This document shows, piece after piece, positions 1 through 7,289 of a stretch of DNA of 23,848 bases. Numbering within the stretch: position 1 is the stretch's first letter; each line of letters starts with the position of its first letter. The position numbers and the translations under genes were made by a program. This stretch comes from Collinsella aerofaciens. Lineage in GTDB: Bacteria; Actinomycetota; Coriobacteriia; Coriobacteriales; Coriobacteriaceae. The notes under the pieces are model-generated. The model saw nothing but the letters and a program-made list of their open reading frames with translations, ran no database searches and was not told the origin of the DNA. The DNA is taken from the NCBI RefSeq assembly GCF_901212495.1, contig NZ_CAAKNY010000068.1:97360-121207 (forward strand), read 5' to 3'.

Positions 1-201
1 AGGCCGTGTGCGCGTTCCTGCGTGAGGGCCGCGGGGAGGGGCTGCCTGGGTACGGCGCCTGTCAACTCGGTCTACGTCTTTGATGACCGGGTCGTACTCA
101 ATATCAACTTCACGGATGATGCCAAAACGGTCACCCGAGAGGAAGTGTTGGGTTCGAGTGCTGTGCACAATGTTCCAGCATGCTGGGATCGAACTCGCTA
201 G
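1..201 (+). pseudogene. C-terminal remnant of a probable serine recombinase, frameshifted and cut by the window edge
   Basis: Reading frame 1 from about position 60 gives VNSVYVFDDRVVLNINF followed by a short hydrophilic tail ending at TAG (199-201). This strand pattern resembles the C-terminal end of large serine recombinases, where a 'FVNSVYVYDD+.V+.FN' segment closes the protein. The part before it reads better in frame 3 (AFLREGRGEGLPGYG), so a one-base shift near 57-66 seems to separate the two halves. The tail overlaps the convergent DUF523 gene by about 70 bases. I see no start because the window begins inside it. The family call rests on a short motif remembered from the family, not on an alignment, so it is tentative. 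It could be a decayed copy from a mobile element or a sequencing artefact in a live gene. Confidence 0.45.
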
Positions 202-622
202 CCGGAATCACACGGTAGCCGTGGCGGAGCAGCAGATCGACAAAAATACCGTTGCCCACGGTGAGCGTACCGCTAAAGGTGCCATCGCAGATGCGGCCAG
301 CGCCGCACGAGGGGCTACGATCCTGCAGGATGCACGCAGCGATCTCGGACGGACCGCCCGCCTGCTCGCACATATCGAGCGCGCGCTCGGCACCCAGGCG
401 GAATTCCCGGTCAACGGACACGCCCTCGCAGGTACGGACTTCGCCGTTCACAATCTCAGACGGCTTACGCGGCGTGGGCAGACCGCCAAAGACCTCGGGG
501 CACACCAACAGGACCTCGGTCCCCGTACACTCGCAAGCCTCGACCAACGCGCGATGGTAGTTGTCGAGCCCGTTATACTTACAGCTCTCGCCCATCAAAC
601 AGGCGCTCACCACGACCTTCAT
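131..622 (-). CDS. DUF523 family protein
   Basis: This 163-residue protein matches the small DUF523 family, whose biochemical role is not established. The family hallmarks are visible: SACL at 6-9, CKYNG at 14-18, CPE at 41-43, GGLPTPR at 46-52, and ILQDRSPSCG at 98-107. The conserved cysteines suggest metal or thiol chemistry, but this is inference. The length is usual for the family. The ATG at 622 is preceded by a purine-rich GAGG-type site. The gene stands alone: a perfect inverted repeat lies just upstream, and the recombinase remnant overlaps its 3' end on the other strand. The family assignment is firm; the function is unknown. Confidence 0.88.
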   Translation of the reverse strand: MKVVVSACLMGESCKYNGLDNYHRALVEACECTGTEVLLVCPEVFGGLPTPRKPSEIVNGEVRTCEGVSVDREFRLGAERALDMCEQAGGPSEIAACILQDRSPSCGAGRICDGTFSGTLTVGNGIFVDLLLRHGYRVIPASEFDPSMLEHCAQHSNPTLPLG

Positions 623-642
623 ACCCCAACCTCACCTCGGTA

Positions 643-709
643 GATTTTTGGGACATGCCTTAATTTCTACCTCACAAATAGGTAGAAATTAAGGCATGTC
701 CCAAAAATC
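643..709. repeat. 30-bp perfect inverted repeat with 7-base loop
   Basis: Bases 643-672 pair perfectly with 680-709 around the loop CACAAAT (673-679). After one mismatch, three more pairs (639-641 with 711-713) extend the stem. The arm core TTGGGACATGCCTTAA resembles, but is not identical to, the core TTGGGGACGTTCTTAA of the RAYT-flanking repeats elsewhere in this window. It lies between the DUF523 start and the ftsH terminator. The stem is far longer than an intrinsic terminator needs, so a REP/MITE-type element is more likely. It could also add to transcription termination from either side. Confidence 0.85.
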
Positions 710-718
710 CACCCGAAG

Positions 719-758
719 CAAAACGCCCCGCCTGAGACGAATGCTCAAGAGGGGCGTT
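719..758 (-). terminator. Intrinsic terminator of ftsH
   Basis: On the minus strand AACGCCCC (758-751) pairs with GGGGCGTT (729-722). An inner TGAG/CTCA pairing strengthens the stem, and TTTTGCTT follows it. It lies about 20 bases past the ftsH stop codon. Confidence 0.8.
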
Positions 759-777
759 AATCTCATTCCAAACGGTA

Positions 778-2670
778 TTACTGCTGCTTTGGCATCAGCG
801 GATTCTCGCGCGTGAGGAGATTCATGAACTCCTCGCCCGTGATCGTCTCCTTCTTGTACAGATAACGAGCCAGCTCGTGGAGCTTAAACTTGTTCTCTTT
901 GAGGATCTGCAGGGCGCGGTCATGCGCGTCCTCGATCAGCTTGGCGACAATCGCATCCACGCGCTCGGCCGTGCCGGGGGCGCAGGTGAGCGACGTATCC
1001 TGATTGAGGTACGCGTTCTGCACGGTACCGAGCGCCATCATGCCAAACTCATCGGACATACCAAAGCGCGTCACCATGTTGCGGGCGAGCTTGGTGGCCT
1101 GCTCAATATCGTTGGCAGCACCGGTCGTCATCTCACCAAAGATGAGCTCCTCGGCTGCGCGGCCACCACAATAGACGGAGAGCTTGTCCAGGACCTCCTG
1201 GCGTGTGGTCAGGAAACGCTCATCCTCCTCGACCTGCATGGTGTAGCCCAGAGCACCGCTCGTGCGCGGCACGATGGTGATCTTCGTGACCGGCGCGGAG
1301 CCCTTCTGGCGGGCGGCAACGATGGCATGGCCGATCTCGTGGTAAGAAACGACCTGCTTCTCGTGGTCGGAAAGCACCGTGGACTTACGCTGCTGGCCAG
1401 CGATGACGACCTCCACCGACTCCTCAAAATCGTCCTGCGTGGCGCGCTTGCGACCCTCGCGGACGGCACGCAGGGCGCCCTCGTTGATGATGTTGGCCAG
1501 ATCGGCGCCCGAGGCACCGGGCGTGGCGCGGGCAATCGCGGTCAGGTCGATCGGCGGCTGCGTCTTCACGCTCTTGGCGTGCAGCTCGAGGATGTTCTTG
1601 CGGCCGGTCAGGTCGGGCAGCTCAACGGGGATGCGGCGGTCAAAGCGGCCGGGGCGCAGCAGGGCCGGGTCAAGGCTGTCAGGACGGTTGGTGGCAGCGA
1701 GGACGACGATACCCTTGTGGTTATCGAAGCCGTCCATCTCGGTCAGCAACTGGTTAAGCGTCTGCTCGCGCTCATCGTTGCCGCTAAAGCCACCGCCGTC
1801 ACGCTTCTTGCCGATAGTATCGATCTCATCGATAAACACGATGCACGGTGCCTTTTCTTTGGCCTGCTTAAACAGGTCACGAACCTTGGCGGCACCGCGG
1901 CCGACGAACATCTCGACGAACTCAGAGCCCGAAATGCTAAAGAACGGAACGCCCGCCTCGCCGGCAACGGCCTTGGCAAGCAGGGTCTTACCGGTACCCG
2001 GAGGGCCGACAAGAAGAGCACCGCGCGGCAGCTTGGCACCGATCTCCTCGTAGCGCTGCGGCTTCTCCAGAAAGTCGACGACCTCCTTGAGGGATTCCTT
2101 GGCCTCTTCCTGACCGGCGACGTCCTTAAAGGTCACGCCCACGTCCTTGGAGGCAATCACGCGAGCACCGGACTTGCCCAGTCCACCGCCGCCAAAACCA
2201 CCGCCGCCAAAGTTCATCGACGGACCGTCATCACCCATGGCCTTCTTCATGCGGCGGTTGAGCCACCAGCCGATCAGGAAGAAAATCGCCATGGGAAGAA
2301 TGAGGGTGAGCAGGTAGTAGGTCATCAGACCCGAGTTCTTATCGGGAACGACTGACTCAAGCGAGGCGCCAGATTCAAGCACGCGATCGGTAAACCCCGC
2401 GTCATTCGGCACGCCGGTCGTCTTGTAGGCGATGTTCTCGTCCTCGCCCTTCTTGGTGTAATAAATCGTGTAATCGTCTGTGTTGTACTCGACCTTGTCG
2501 ACACTCTTCTTATCGAGCGCTTTGACAAACGTCGAGTAATCGGTCTTCGTAATCTGCTGCGTGTGACCGATGTTGGGGAACAGAACGGTCGAGAGCACGA
2601 GGTAGACGACGAAGGCGATGAGCACGTAGAGGATCATATTCCGTCTACGTTTGTTGTCATCCATCTCCAT
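778..2670 (-). CDS. ftsH: ATP-dependent zinc metalloprotease FtsH
   Basis: This is a membrane-anchored AAA+ protease that degrades misfolded membrane proteins and some regulators as a hexamer. Residue numbers count from an in-frame ATG at 2685. A basic start (DDNKRRRN) leads into a first membrane helix (about 17-35). An extracytoplasmic domain follows, then a second helix (about 121-141) and a Gly-rich linker (160-170). The AAA module has Walker A GPPGTGKT (227-234) and Walker B VFIDEI (283-288). The M41 protease has HEIGH (449-453), with the third zinc ligand probably Asp526. I place the start at the ATG at 2670, because GGAG lies nine bases before it while the ATG at 2685 has no such site. 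It is transcribed divergently from the cobO-type gene and ends in a strong terminator. Confidence 0.97.
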   Translation of the reverse strand: MEMDDNKRRRNMILYVLIAFVVYLVLSTVLFPNIGHTQQITKTDYSTFVKALDKKSVDKVEYNTDDYTIYYTKKGEDENIAYKTTGVPNDAGFTDRVLESGASLESVVPDKNSGLMTYYLLTLILPMAIFFLIGWWLNRRMKKAMGDDGPSMNFGGGGFGGGGLGKSGARVIASKDVGVTFKDVAGQEEAKESLKEVVDFLEKPQRYEEIGAKLPRGALLVGPPGTGKTLLAKAVAGEAGVPFFSISGSEFVEMFVGRGAAKVRDLFKQAKEKAPCIVFIDEIDTIGKKRDGGGFSGNDEREQTLNQLLTEMDGFDNHKGIVVLAATNRPDSLDPALLRPGRFDRRIPVELPDLTGRKNILELHAKSVKTQPPIDLTAIARATPGASGADLANIINEGALRAVREGRKRATQDDFEESVEVVIAGQQRKSTVLSDHEKQVVSYHEIGHAIVAARQKGSAPVTKITIVPRTSGALGYTMQVEEDERFLTTRQEVLDKLSVYCGGRAAEELIFGEMTTGAANDIEQATKLARNMVTRFGMSDEFGMMALGTVQNAYLNQDTSLTCAPGTAERVDAIVAKLIEDAHDRALQILKENKFKLHELARYLYKKETITGEEFMNLLTRENPLMPKQQ

Positions 2671-2674
2671 CTGC

Positions 2675-2702
2675 TTGAACTCCATCTACTGGGGTTGATA
2701 AT
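2675..2702 (+). promoter_or_regulatory. Candidate promoter for the cobO-type gene
   Basis: TTGAAC (2675-2680) and GATAAT (2697-2702) are separated by 16 bases, close to sigma-70 consensus. The site lies in the ftsH/cobO divergent gap and overlaps the ftsH 5' end, so expression of the two genes could interfere. It is a motif match only. Confidence 0.4.
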
Positions 2703-2762
2703 GTTTTCTAGAATACCCAACCCGCACGGCGATAAACCGACGCCGGGCACGAAAGGACAGAG

Positions 2763-3248
2763 ATGGCATCACTGGAAGTCGGCAAGGTTCAAATCTATAC
2801 GGGCGACGGCAAGGGCAAGACGACGGCTGCGTTGGGGCTCGCGCTGCGCGCCACGGGTTACGGTCTTAACGTGCTTATGCTTCAGTTTGCCAAGAAGCTG
2901 CACTGCGCCGAACATGATGCCGCACCGCGCTTGGGACTGCGCATTGTACAAGCCGACCGCGACACGCCAAAAGCATGTGCCGCACAGATCATGGAGCTGG
3001 CGCGCGAGCAGATTGGCCAGGTCGACGTACTGATCTTGGATGAGCTGGGAGAGGCCATGCGACGGGACTTTGTGACGCGAGAAGACGTCGAAGCGTTGAT
3101 CGCGATGAAACCAACGACCACGGAGCTCGTGTTCACCGGCCGCGGCTTGCTGCCCCTCGCAGACCTTGCCGACCTAGTAACCGAAATGCGCCCCGTCAAA
3201 CACTACTTCGACGAAGGCCTCCTAGCCCGCCAAGGCATCGAATACTAG
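2763..3248 (+). CDS. cobO: Cob(I)yrinic acid a,c-diamide adenosyltransferase (CobO/BtuR type)
   Basis: This enzyme family transfers adenosyl from ATP to the reduced cobalt of corrinoids to make the coenzyme B12 form. The P-loop GDGKGKTT sits at 14-21, and VDVLILDEL is the Walker B-like strand usual for the family. The protein is 161 residues, shorter than the 170-200 usual for CobO/BtuR. The missing length lies in the loop after LQFAKK, where relatives carry a longer segment before the VLILDEL strand. The start is an ATG with GAAAGGA five bases upstream. The TAG stop lies inside the first CTAG of the RAYT left repeat. No cobalamin synthesis genes are nearby, so salvage of corrinoids is more likely than a local biosynthetic role. 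Confidence 0.88.
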   Translation: MASLEVGKVQIYTGDGKGKTTAALGLALRATGYGLNVLMLQFAKKLHCAEHDAAPRLGLRIVQADRDTPKACAAQIMELAREQIGQVDVLILDELGEAMRRDFVTREDVEALIAMKPTTTELVFTGRGLLPLADLADLVTEMRPVKHYFDEGLLARQGIEY

Positions 3249-3293
3249 TCATTGGGGACGTTCTTAAATGTCTAGTCGTTGGGGACACTCTTT
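3245..3293 (+). repeat. Left inverted repeat of the RAYT cassette (REP-like, 49 bp)
   Basis: The unit consists of two related half-units in direct order, each starting CTAGTC(A/G)TTGGGGAC: one at 3245 and one at 3272. It matches the reverse complement of 4220-4268 with two mismatches (positions 5 and 27 of the repeat). Its first CTAG contains the TAG stop of the upstream adenosyltransferase gene. Confidence 0.93.
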
Positions 3294-3319
3294 CTTGGGG
3301 AAAGGGCAAAATCAGGGCC

Positions 3320-4090
3320 CTAAAACTCACGCCACCCCGACGTGCCATTCGCAACCGTTGCGCGGCCAAGACCAACCGCCCTAACAAATTGATTAACCGT
3401 AAGGCCTGATTTCCGCATTTTACAAAGAATCGGCCTGCGTTCGACTGGAGTCATCGCCTTAATGTCGGAAAGAGAAACAGGAAAAGCAATCTCCTTCGCG
3501 ATTTTGAGCACTTCATCGTCAAGAACACGAGGACGGGGCTCGGCGTCATAAGGCGCGCTCTCTAGTCGCTCATCAAGATAATGCCGATATTCAAGCGATC
3601 CGCCCACGAGATCCAACACAATGCCAGGATCGCAAAACCCAAACCCATCATAACCATACACATATGCCCGATAGCTGGACCAGCGATAATTATCGACAGC
3701 CGAAACACCCGCCTTAACGGGATTCATATGAATGTAATCAGCGAACGCAATTGCCTGGATATCGTTCTCAACTGGAATGTTCTTAAACCGATCCTGAAAC
3801 AAATGCCCGACACGATCGGTTTTATGATTAAAGTATTTGACGTACGAGGTAAGGATACCGCTCATGCAAGATGAGATTCTTCCGTTAGAGTCATCAACCA
3901 TGAGATGAAAATGGTTCGACATGAGACACCACGCAGTAACGCCGATACCATTCCCAACAAGCTTATCCTCGAACAGCGTGAGCATCCGATAGCGATCTTC
4001 ATCGTCTTCAAAGATGCAGATGCCGCCATTACCACGCGCGATAATGTGGTTATAGCCCGTTAACGAAACGACTCGGCCTGTTCTTGGCAT
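3320..4090 (-). CDS. REP-associated tyrosine transposase (Y1/HUH, RAYT)
   Basis: This single-strand nuclease family cuts and joins DNA at repeat hairpins through a covalent tyrosine link. The HUH motif is NHFHLMV, with histidines 60 and 62. The nucleophile should be Tyr83 or Tyr86 in SYVKYFN, followed by the family block GHLFQDRFK (95-103) and DYIHMNPVKAG. After the catalytic domain comes a C-terminal extension of roughly 90 residues whose end (GLTVNQFVRAVGLGRATV) looks like a helix-turn-helix, perhaps for repeat recognition. The start ATG has GGGAGG five bases upstream. The gene is intact at 256 residues with no frameshift, so the enzyme may be active. The surrounding 49-bp repeats are its likely substrates. 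Confidence 0.92.
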   Translation of the reverse strand: MPRTGRVVSLTGYNHIIARGNGGICIFEDDEDRYRMLTLFEDKLVGNGIGVTAWCLMSNHFHLMVDDSNGRISSCMSGILTSYVKYFNHKTDRVGHLFQDRFKNIPVENDIQAIAFADYIHMNPVKAGVSAVDNYRWSSYRAYVYGYDGFGFCDPGIVLDLVGGSLEYRHYLDERLESAPYDAEPRPRVLDDEVLKIAKEIAFPVSLSDIKAMTPVERRPILCKMRKSGLTVNQFVRAVGLGRATVANGTSGWREF

Positions 4091-4219
4091 ATCGCCCTCC
4101 CATCACAAACCCACCGGGCAACATCTGATAGGCGCGGACGATCTAATTTGCTAAGCCCGTGCTGACAGTTTACAAGGGCATGCATGACAACCTGGATGAA
4201 AACCAGAAAATCGTGTCGC

Positions 4220-4268
4220 AAAGAGTGTCCCCAACGACTAGTCATTTAAGAACGTCCCCAATGGCTAG
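4220..4268 (-). repeat. Right inverted repeat of the RAYT cassette (REP-like, 49 bp)
   Basis: This is the reverse complement of the left repeat with two mismatches. The two half-units read on the minus strand start at 4268 and 4241. The terminal CTAG (4265-4268) contains the TAG stop of the MATE transporter gene. The inner boundary AACGACTAGTCATT is a near-palindrome. Confidence 0.93.
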
Positions 4269-5614
4269 GCGGTGGCGCGGCCTAGCCAGTTGCCGCTGTG
4301 ATGGTAGACGGTGAACATTGTGGCGGTGATTACCCAGGTTACGGGGTAGACCAGCAGCAGATGCTCGAGCGAGGGGTCGAGCGGCATAATCGCGAACACC
4401 CAGGCCACGCGGAGCACGACCGTGCCGAAGATCGTGAGCATCATAGGCTGGAAGCTCACGCCGGCGCCACGGATGGAGCCGGACGCGTTTTCGATAATCG
4501 AGAAAACCGCGTAGAACGGTGCAATGAAATGAATGATCGTCGTGGTGTGGGCCGAAATCGCGGCATCGTCGATAAACAAACGCGAAAGCGGACCCGAGAA
4601 CACCAGCAGCATGGCCGACAGGCCGCCGATAAGCAAAAATGAAAGCACGAGCGACGTATGATATCCCTTTCGCATGCGATCGTAATTGCGCGCACCAAAG
4701 TTCTGCGCCGAGAACGTGGTGATCGACACGCCGAGCGCCTCGGTCACCATCCAGATAATGCCGTCCAGGCGACTGGAAAGGCCCCAAGCAGTCGTGACAT
4801 CGGCTCCAAACGAGTTGACTGACACCTGGATCAGCACGTTCGAGATCGAATATGCCGCAGACTGAACACCCAGCGGCAAGCCGCACGAAAGCATGCTCTT
4901 GCAGATACCGGGGTCAATACCGAGCTTGAAGAGCGAAAGACGCCACGCACCCGGTGCGCGCATCATGCGAACCACAATCATCGTGGCATTGGAGCAAATG
5001 GTCAGTGCCACTGCGATGCCGCAACCCAAGGCCTCCATATGCAACACGGCAACAAAAATGATATCAAGCACCACATTGACGAAGCAGCCGGAGGCAATAA
5101 TGACCGCCGGACCACGCGTGTCGCCCACGGCGCGCAACAGCGCCGTCCCCATATTGAGCAGCAGCGCCGCGAACATGGCGGCAAAGTAGCAACGGCCATA
5201 CGCCACGCCCTCGGCCAGCAGCTCATGCGGTGTATTCATCAACAAAAGCATCGGCTCGACAAACACCATACCCAGAATGGAAATGACAATGCCGCCCACC
5301 AACGCGAGCGTCATGGCCGTATGGACCGATCGGCTCAGGCGCTCGTCATCGTGCTGACCAAAATACTGGCCGGTAATAACGGCACAGCCAGCACCCACGC
5401 CGACGCAAAAACCAATGCAGAGCTCCGTAAGCACCATCGTGGCCTGAATGCCACCCAACGCGAGCTTGCCGCCAAACTGACCGACGATATAGGTACCGAT
5501 AAGCGTGTATGCCTGCTGAAAGAACGAACTAAAGAAAATGGGAACGCACAGTGACAGCAGCTGCTGCCAAATGACACCCTGCGTTACATCGATAGCCGTA
5601 GATTTCTTAGCCAC
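4265..5614 (-). CDS. MATE family efflux transporter
   Basis: This is an inner-membrane cation-coupled drug/metabolite antiporter of the MATE family. About twelve hydrophobic segments are spread over 449 residues, the usual length. They fall into two related halves, each starting with a conserved block: PIFFSSFFQQAYTLIGTYIVG in the first half and PLGVQSAAYSISNVLIQV in the second. LGCGIAVALTI and GVGAGCAVITGQYFG also match family patterns. I choose the GTG at 5614 (AKKSTAID...), because GGGGAGGG lies a few bases upstream. A longer frame from a TTG at 5647 is possible but has no such site. The stop codon lies in the right RAYT repeat. The substrate cannot be told from sequence. No regulator gene is adjacent. 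Confidence 0.93.
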   Translation of the reverse strand: MAKKSTAIDVTQGVIWQQLLSLCVPIFFSSFFQQAYTLIGTYIVGQFGGKLALGGIQATMVLTELCIGFCVGVGAGCAVITGQYFGQHDDERLSRSVHTAMTLALVGGIVISILGMVFVEPMLLLMNTPHELLAEGVAYGRCYFAAMFAALLLNMGTALLRAVGDTRGPAVIIASGCFVNVVLDIIFVAVLHMEALGCGIAVALTICSNATMIVVRMMRAPGAWRLSLFKLGIDPGICKSMLSCGLPLGVQSAAYSISNVLIQVSVNSFGADVTTAWGLSSRLDGIIWMVTEALGVSITTFSAQNFGARNYDRMRKGYHTSLVLSFLLIGGLSAMLLVFSGPLSRLFIDDAAISAHTTTIIHFIAPFYAVFSIIENASGSIRGAGVSFQPMMLTIFGTVVLRVAWVFAIMPLDPSLEHLLLVYPVTWVITATMFTVYHHSGNWLGRATA

Positions 5615-5737
5615 ACGCCCTCCCCACAAGCGTACGTCAGACAACAAAACATCAATTGAACGGCAAAACCGCTAGCAGCTTGACACCGACCGAAGGCAGC
5701 AGAACCACCCCTAGCGTCAAAGCTCGAGAGCACCCCG

Positions 5738-6652
5738 CTAGTGATACAGCCCCAGCTGGTAGTGGTACTCGTTGCTCACATGCGGGCACAGCTGCCAAAA
5801 GGCGACAGCGCTTGCCGCGGCCACGTTGAGCGAATCGACCCCATGCGCCATCGGAATACGCACGGCGCGGTCGCAGCCTGCAATGGTCTTGGCGCCCAAG
5901 CCAGCACCCTCGGTGCCCATAAAGATTGCCAGGCGGTCAATCTCCTGCAGCGCGGGATCGTCCAACGACACCGAATCATCCGTCAACGCCATGGCGGCAC
6001 ACGAAAATCCGGCATCGTGCAGCGCCCCCAGCCCATCATGCGGCCATACGCGCGCCTCGCTGCCAATGCGTGTCCAGGGCACCTGGAACACCGTGCCCAT
6101 GCTCACGCGGGCCGAGCGACGGTACAGCGGGTCGCAGCACGTGGGGCTCACCAAAATGCCATCGACGTTCAGTGCAGCCGCCGAGCGGAAAATCGCGCCG
6201 ACGTTGGTGTGGTCGACAATGCCCTCGAGCACGCACACGCGCACCGGGCGCTCCCCCGCCGCCTCGACGACGCCACCCAAGAACTCGGCTACCGGAATTT
6301 GACGTGGACGACGGAATGCCGCGAGCGCACCGCGCGTCACGTTAAATCCCGTCAGCTGCTCCATGAGCTCCATCGAGGCCACGAACACCGGAACCGGACC
6401 CGCCCCCTCGCGCACGACAAGCTGCTCAAACAGCGGCATCATCTGGTCGAGCCAGCGTTCACCCAAAAGGAAGCTCACCGGCTCGTATCCGGCGCGCACC
6501 GCACGCTCTATGACCTTGGCACTCTCGGCGATAAAGATGCCCTTTTGCGGCTCCAGCACGCAGCGCAGCTCGCGCTCAGTCAGTCGCACATAGGCATCGA
6601 GCCGCTCGTCCTCGAGCGAATCGATTCGCAACACCTCAACGGCATCAGTCAT
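5738..6652 (-). CDS. TrmH/SpoU family RNA 2'-O-methyltransferase
   Basis: This is a SPOUT-fold enzyme that methylates ribose in tRNA or rRNA using S-adenosylmethionine. From the ATG at 6652 (304 residues) there is an N-terminal RNA-binding region (up to about 130). The catalytic domain follows with all three knot motifs: NVGAIFRSAAAL (from 150), MGTEGAGL (245-252) and PMAHGVDSLNVAAA (267-280). The arginine of motif 1 and the serine-leucine-asparagine of motif 3 are present, so the enzyme should be active. A longer frame from an ATG at 6709 would add a Cys-rich stretch unlike the family and was not used. The exact target nucleotide cannot be deduced. It lies downstream of folA after a gap of 109 bases. 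Confidence 0.9.
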   Translation of the reverse strand: MTDAVEVLRIDSLEDERLDAYVRLTERELRCVLEPQKGIFIAESAKVIERAVRAGYEPVSFLLGERWLDQMMPLFEQLVVREGAGPVPVFVASMELMEQLTGFNVTRGALAAFRRPRQIPVAEFLGGVVEAAGERPVRVCVLEGIVDHTNVGAIFRSAAALNVDGILVSPTCCDPLYRRSARVSMGTVFQVPWTRIGSEARVWPHDGLGALHDAGFSCAAMALTDDSVSLDDPALQEIDRLAIFMGTEGAGLGAKTIAGCDRAVRIPMAHGVDSLNVAAASAVAFWQLCPHVSNEYHYQLGLYH

Positions 6653-6695
6653 AGCAGCCAGCCCGCACCTTTCTTTGCAGCACCTATACAAATAT

Positions 6696-6720
6696 CGGGG
6701 CAACGCCATGCGCCGCCCCG
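6696..6720 (-). terminator. Weak hairpin after folA
   Basis: CGGGGC (6696-6701) pairs with GCCCCG (6715-6720), with an inner CGC/GCG. On the minus strand ATATTTG follows, a poor T-run. A second imperfect hairpin lies at 6734-6758. Either could partly stop thyA-folA transcripts. Confidence 0.3.
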
Positions 6721-6761
6721 TAATTCATTTCATCCCGATAATACCGAAGGGATAATCGGTT

Positions 6762-7280
6762 TTACGACTCAACGCGACGATACGTCACGAACTCATAATC
6801 GACACCCTCGTCGCCCTCACCGGTGGCAATCGTGGCAACCCCGTCGCGCCGCGCAACTTCCCACGCAGGGTCGGCATCCAAATTGGGAAAATACGTGTCC
6901 ACGGGATGGACACAGTGGTTATGCGTGACCTCAGCCTCCACGCAATACGGCAAAAACTGCCGATACACATCGCCGCCACCGATCACCCACGCAACGGACT
7001 CATCGGCAACCGCAGCGAGCGCCTCGTCAACGCTATGCACCACGTCGACGCCCTCGCGGGCAAAGCCCATATCGCGCGTGAGCACAATATTGCGGCGGTT
7101 CTTGAGCGGACGCCCGCCGGGAAAGCTCAGTAGGGTCTTGCGCCCCATAATGACCGGGCAACCTTTGGTGCACGCCACAAAATGGCGCATGTCAGCACGA
7201 TTGGACACGACCATATCGCCCTCGCACCCAATACCCCAGTCATCACACACGGCGACAATAGCAGAAAGCTTACACGTCAT
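6762..7280 (-). CDS. folA: Dihydrofolate reductase
   Basis: This enzyme reduces dihydrofolate to tetrahydrofolate with NADPH, restoring the cofactor oxidised by thymidylate synthase. Visible family signs are LSAIVAV at the start, WGIGCEGD, MGRKTLLSFPGGRPLKNRR (NADPH/folate region), NIVLTRD and VIGGGDVYRQFL. The length is 172 residues, normal for a chromosomal DHFR. I choose the ATG at 7280, preceded by AGGTGG five bases upstream. A GTG at 7289 directly after the thyA stop is an alternative. The nine-base gap to thyA shows co-transcription in the order thyA-folA. Confidence 0.95.
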   Translation of the reverse strand: MTCKLSAIVAVCDDWGIGCEGDMVVSNRADMRHFVACTKGCPVIMGRKTLLSFPGGRPLKNRRNIVLTRDMGFAREGVDVVHSVDEALAAVADESVAWVIGGGDVYRQFLPYCVEAEVTHNHCVHPVDTYFPNLDADPAWEVARRDGVATIATGEGDEGVDYEFVTYRRVES

Positions 7281-7289
7281 GAGCGCCAC

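Larger units (their letters stand above)
3245..4268. mobile_element. REP-associated transposase cassette
   Basis: A single transposase gene lies between 49-bp inverted repeats, giving a unit of 1,024 bp. The DNA inside is visibly less GC-rich than the surrounding genes. The arrangement fits REP/REPIN biology, in which a RAYT gene is flanked by copies of the repeat its protein recognises. A further copy of the repeat starts at 23821. I see no obvious target-site duplication; the units begin and end in the palindromic tetramer CTAG. Confidence 0.8.

Noticed and set aside
877..2355. Plus-strand frame of 492 codons opposite ftsH
   Set aside because: It is an antisense shadow; FtsH motifs are all on the minus strand.
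2700..2715. TTCTAGAA in the ftsH/cobO gap as a stress operator
   Set aside because: The palindrome is only eight bases long and matches no known actinobacterial stress operator closely enough to support a claim.
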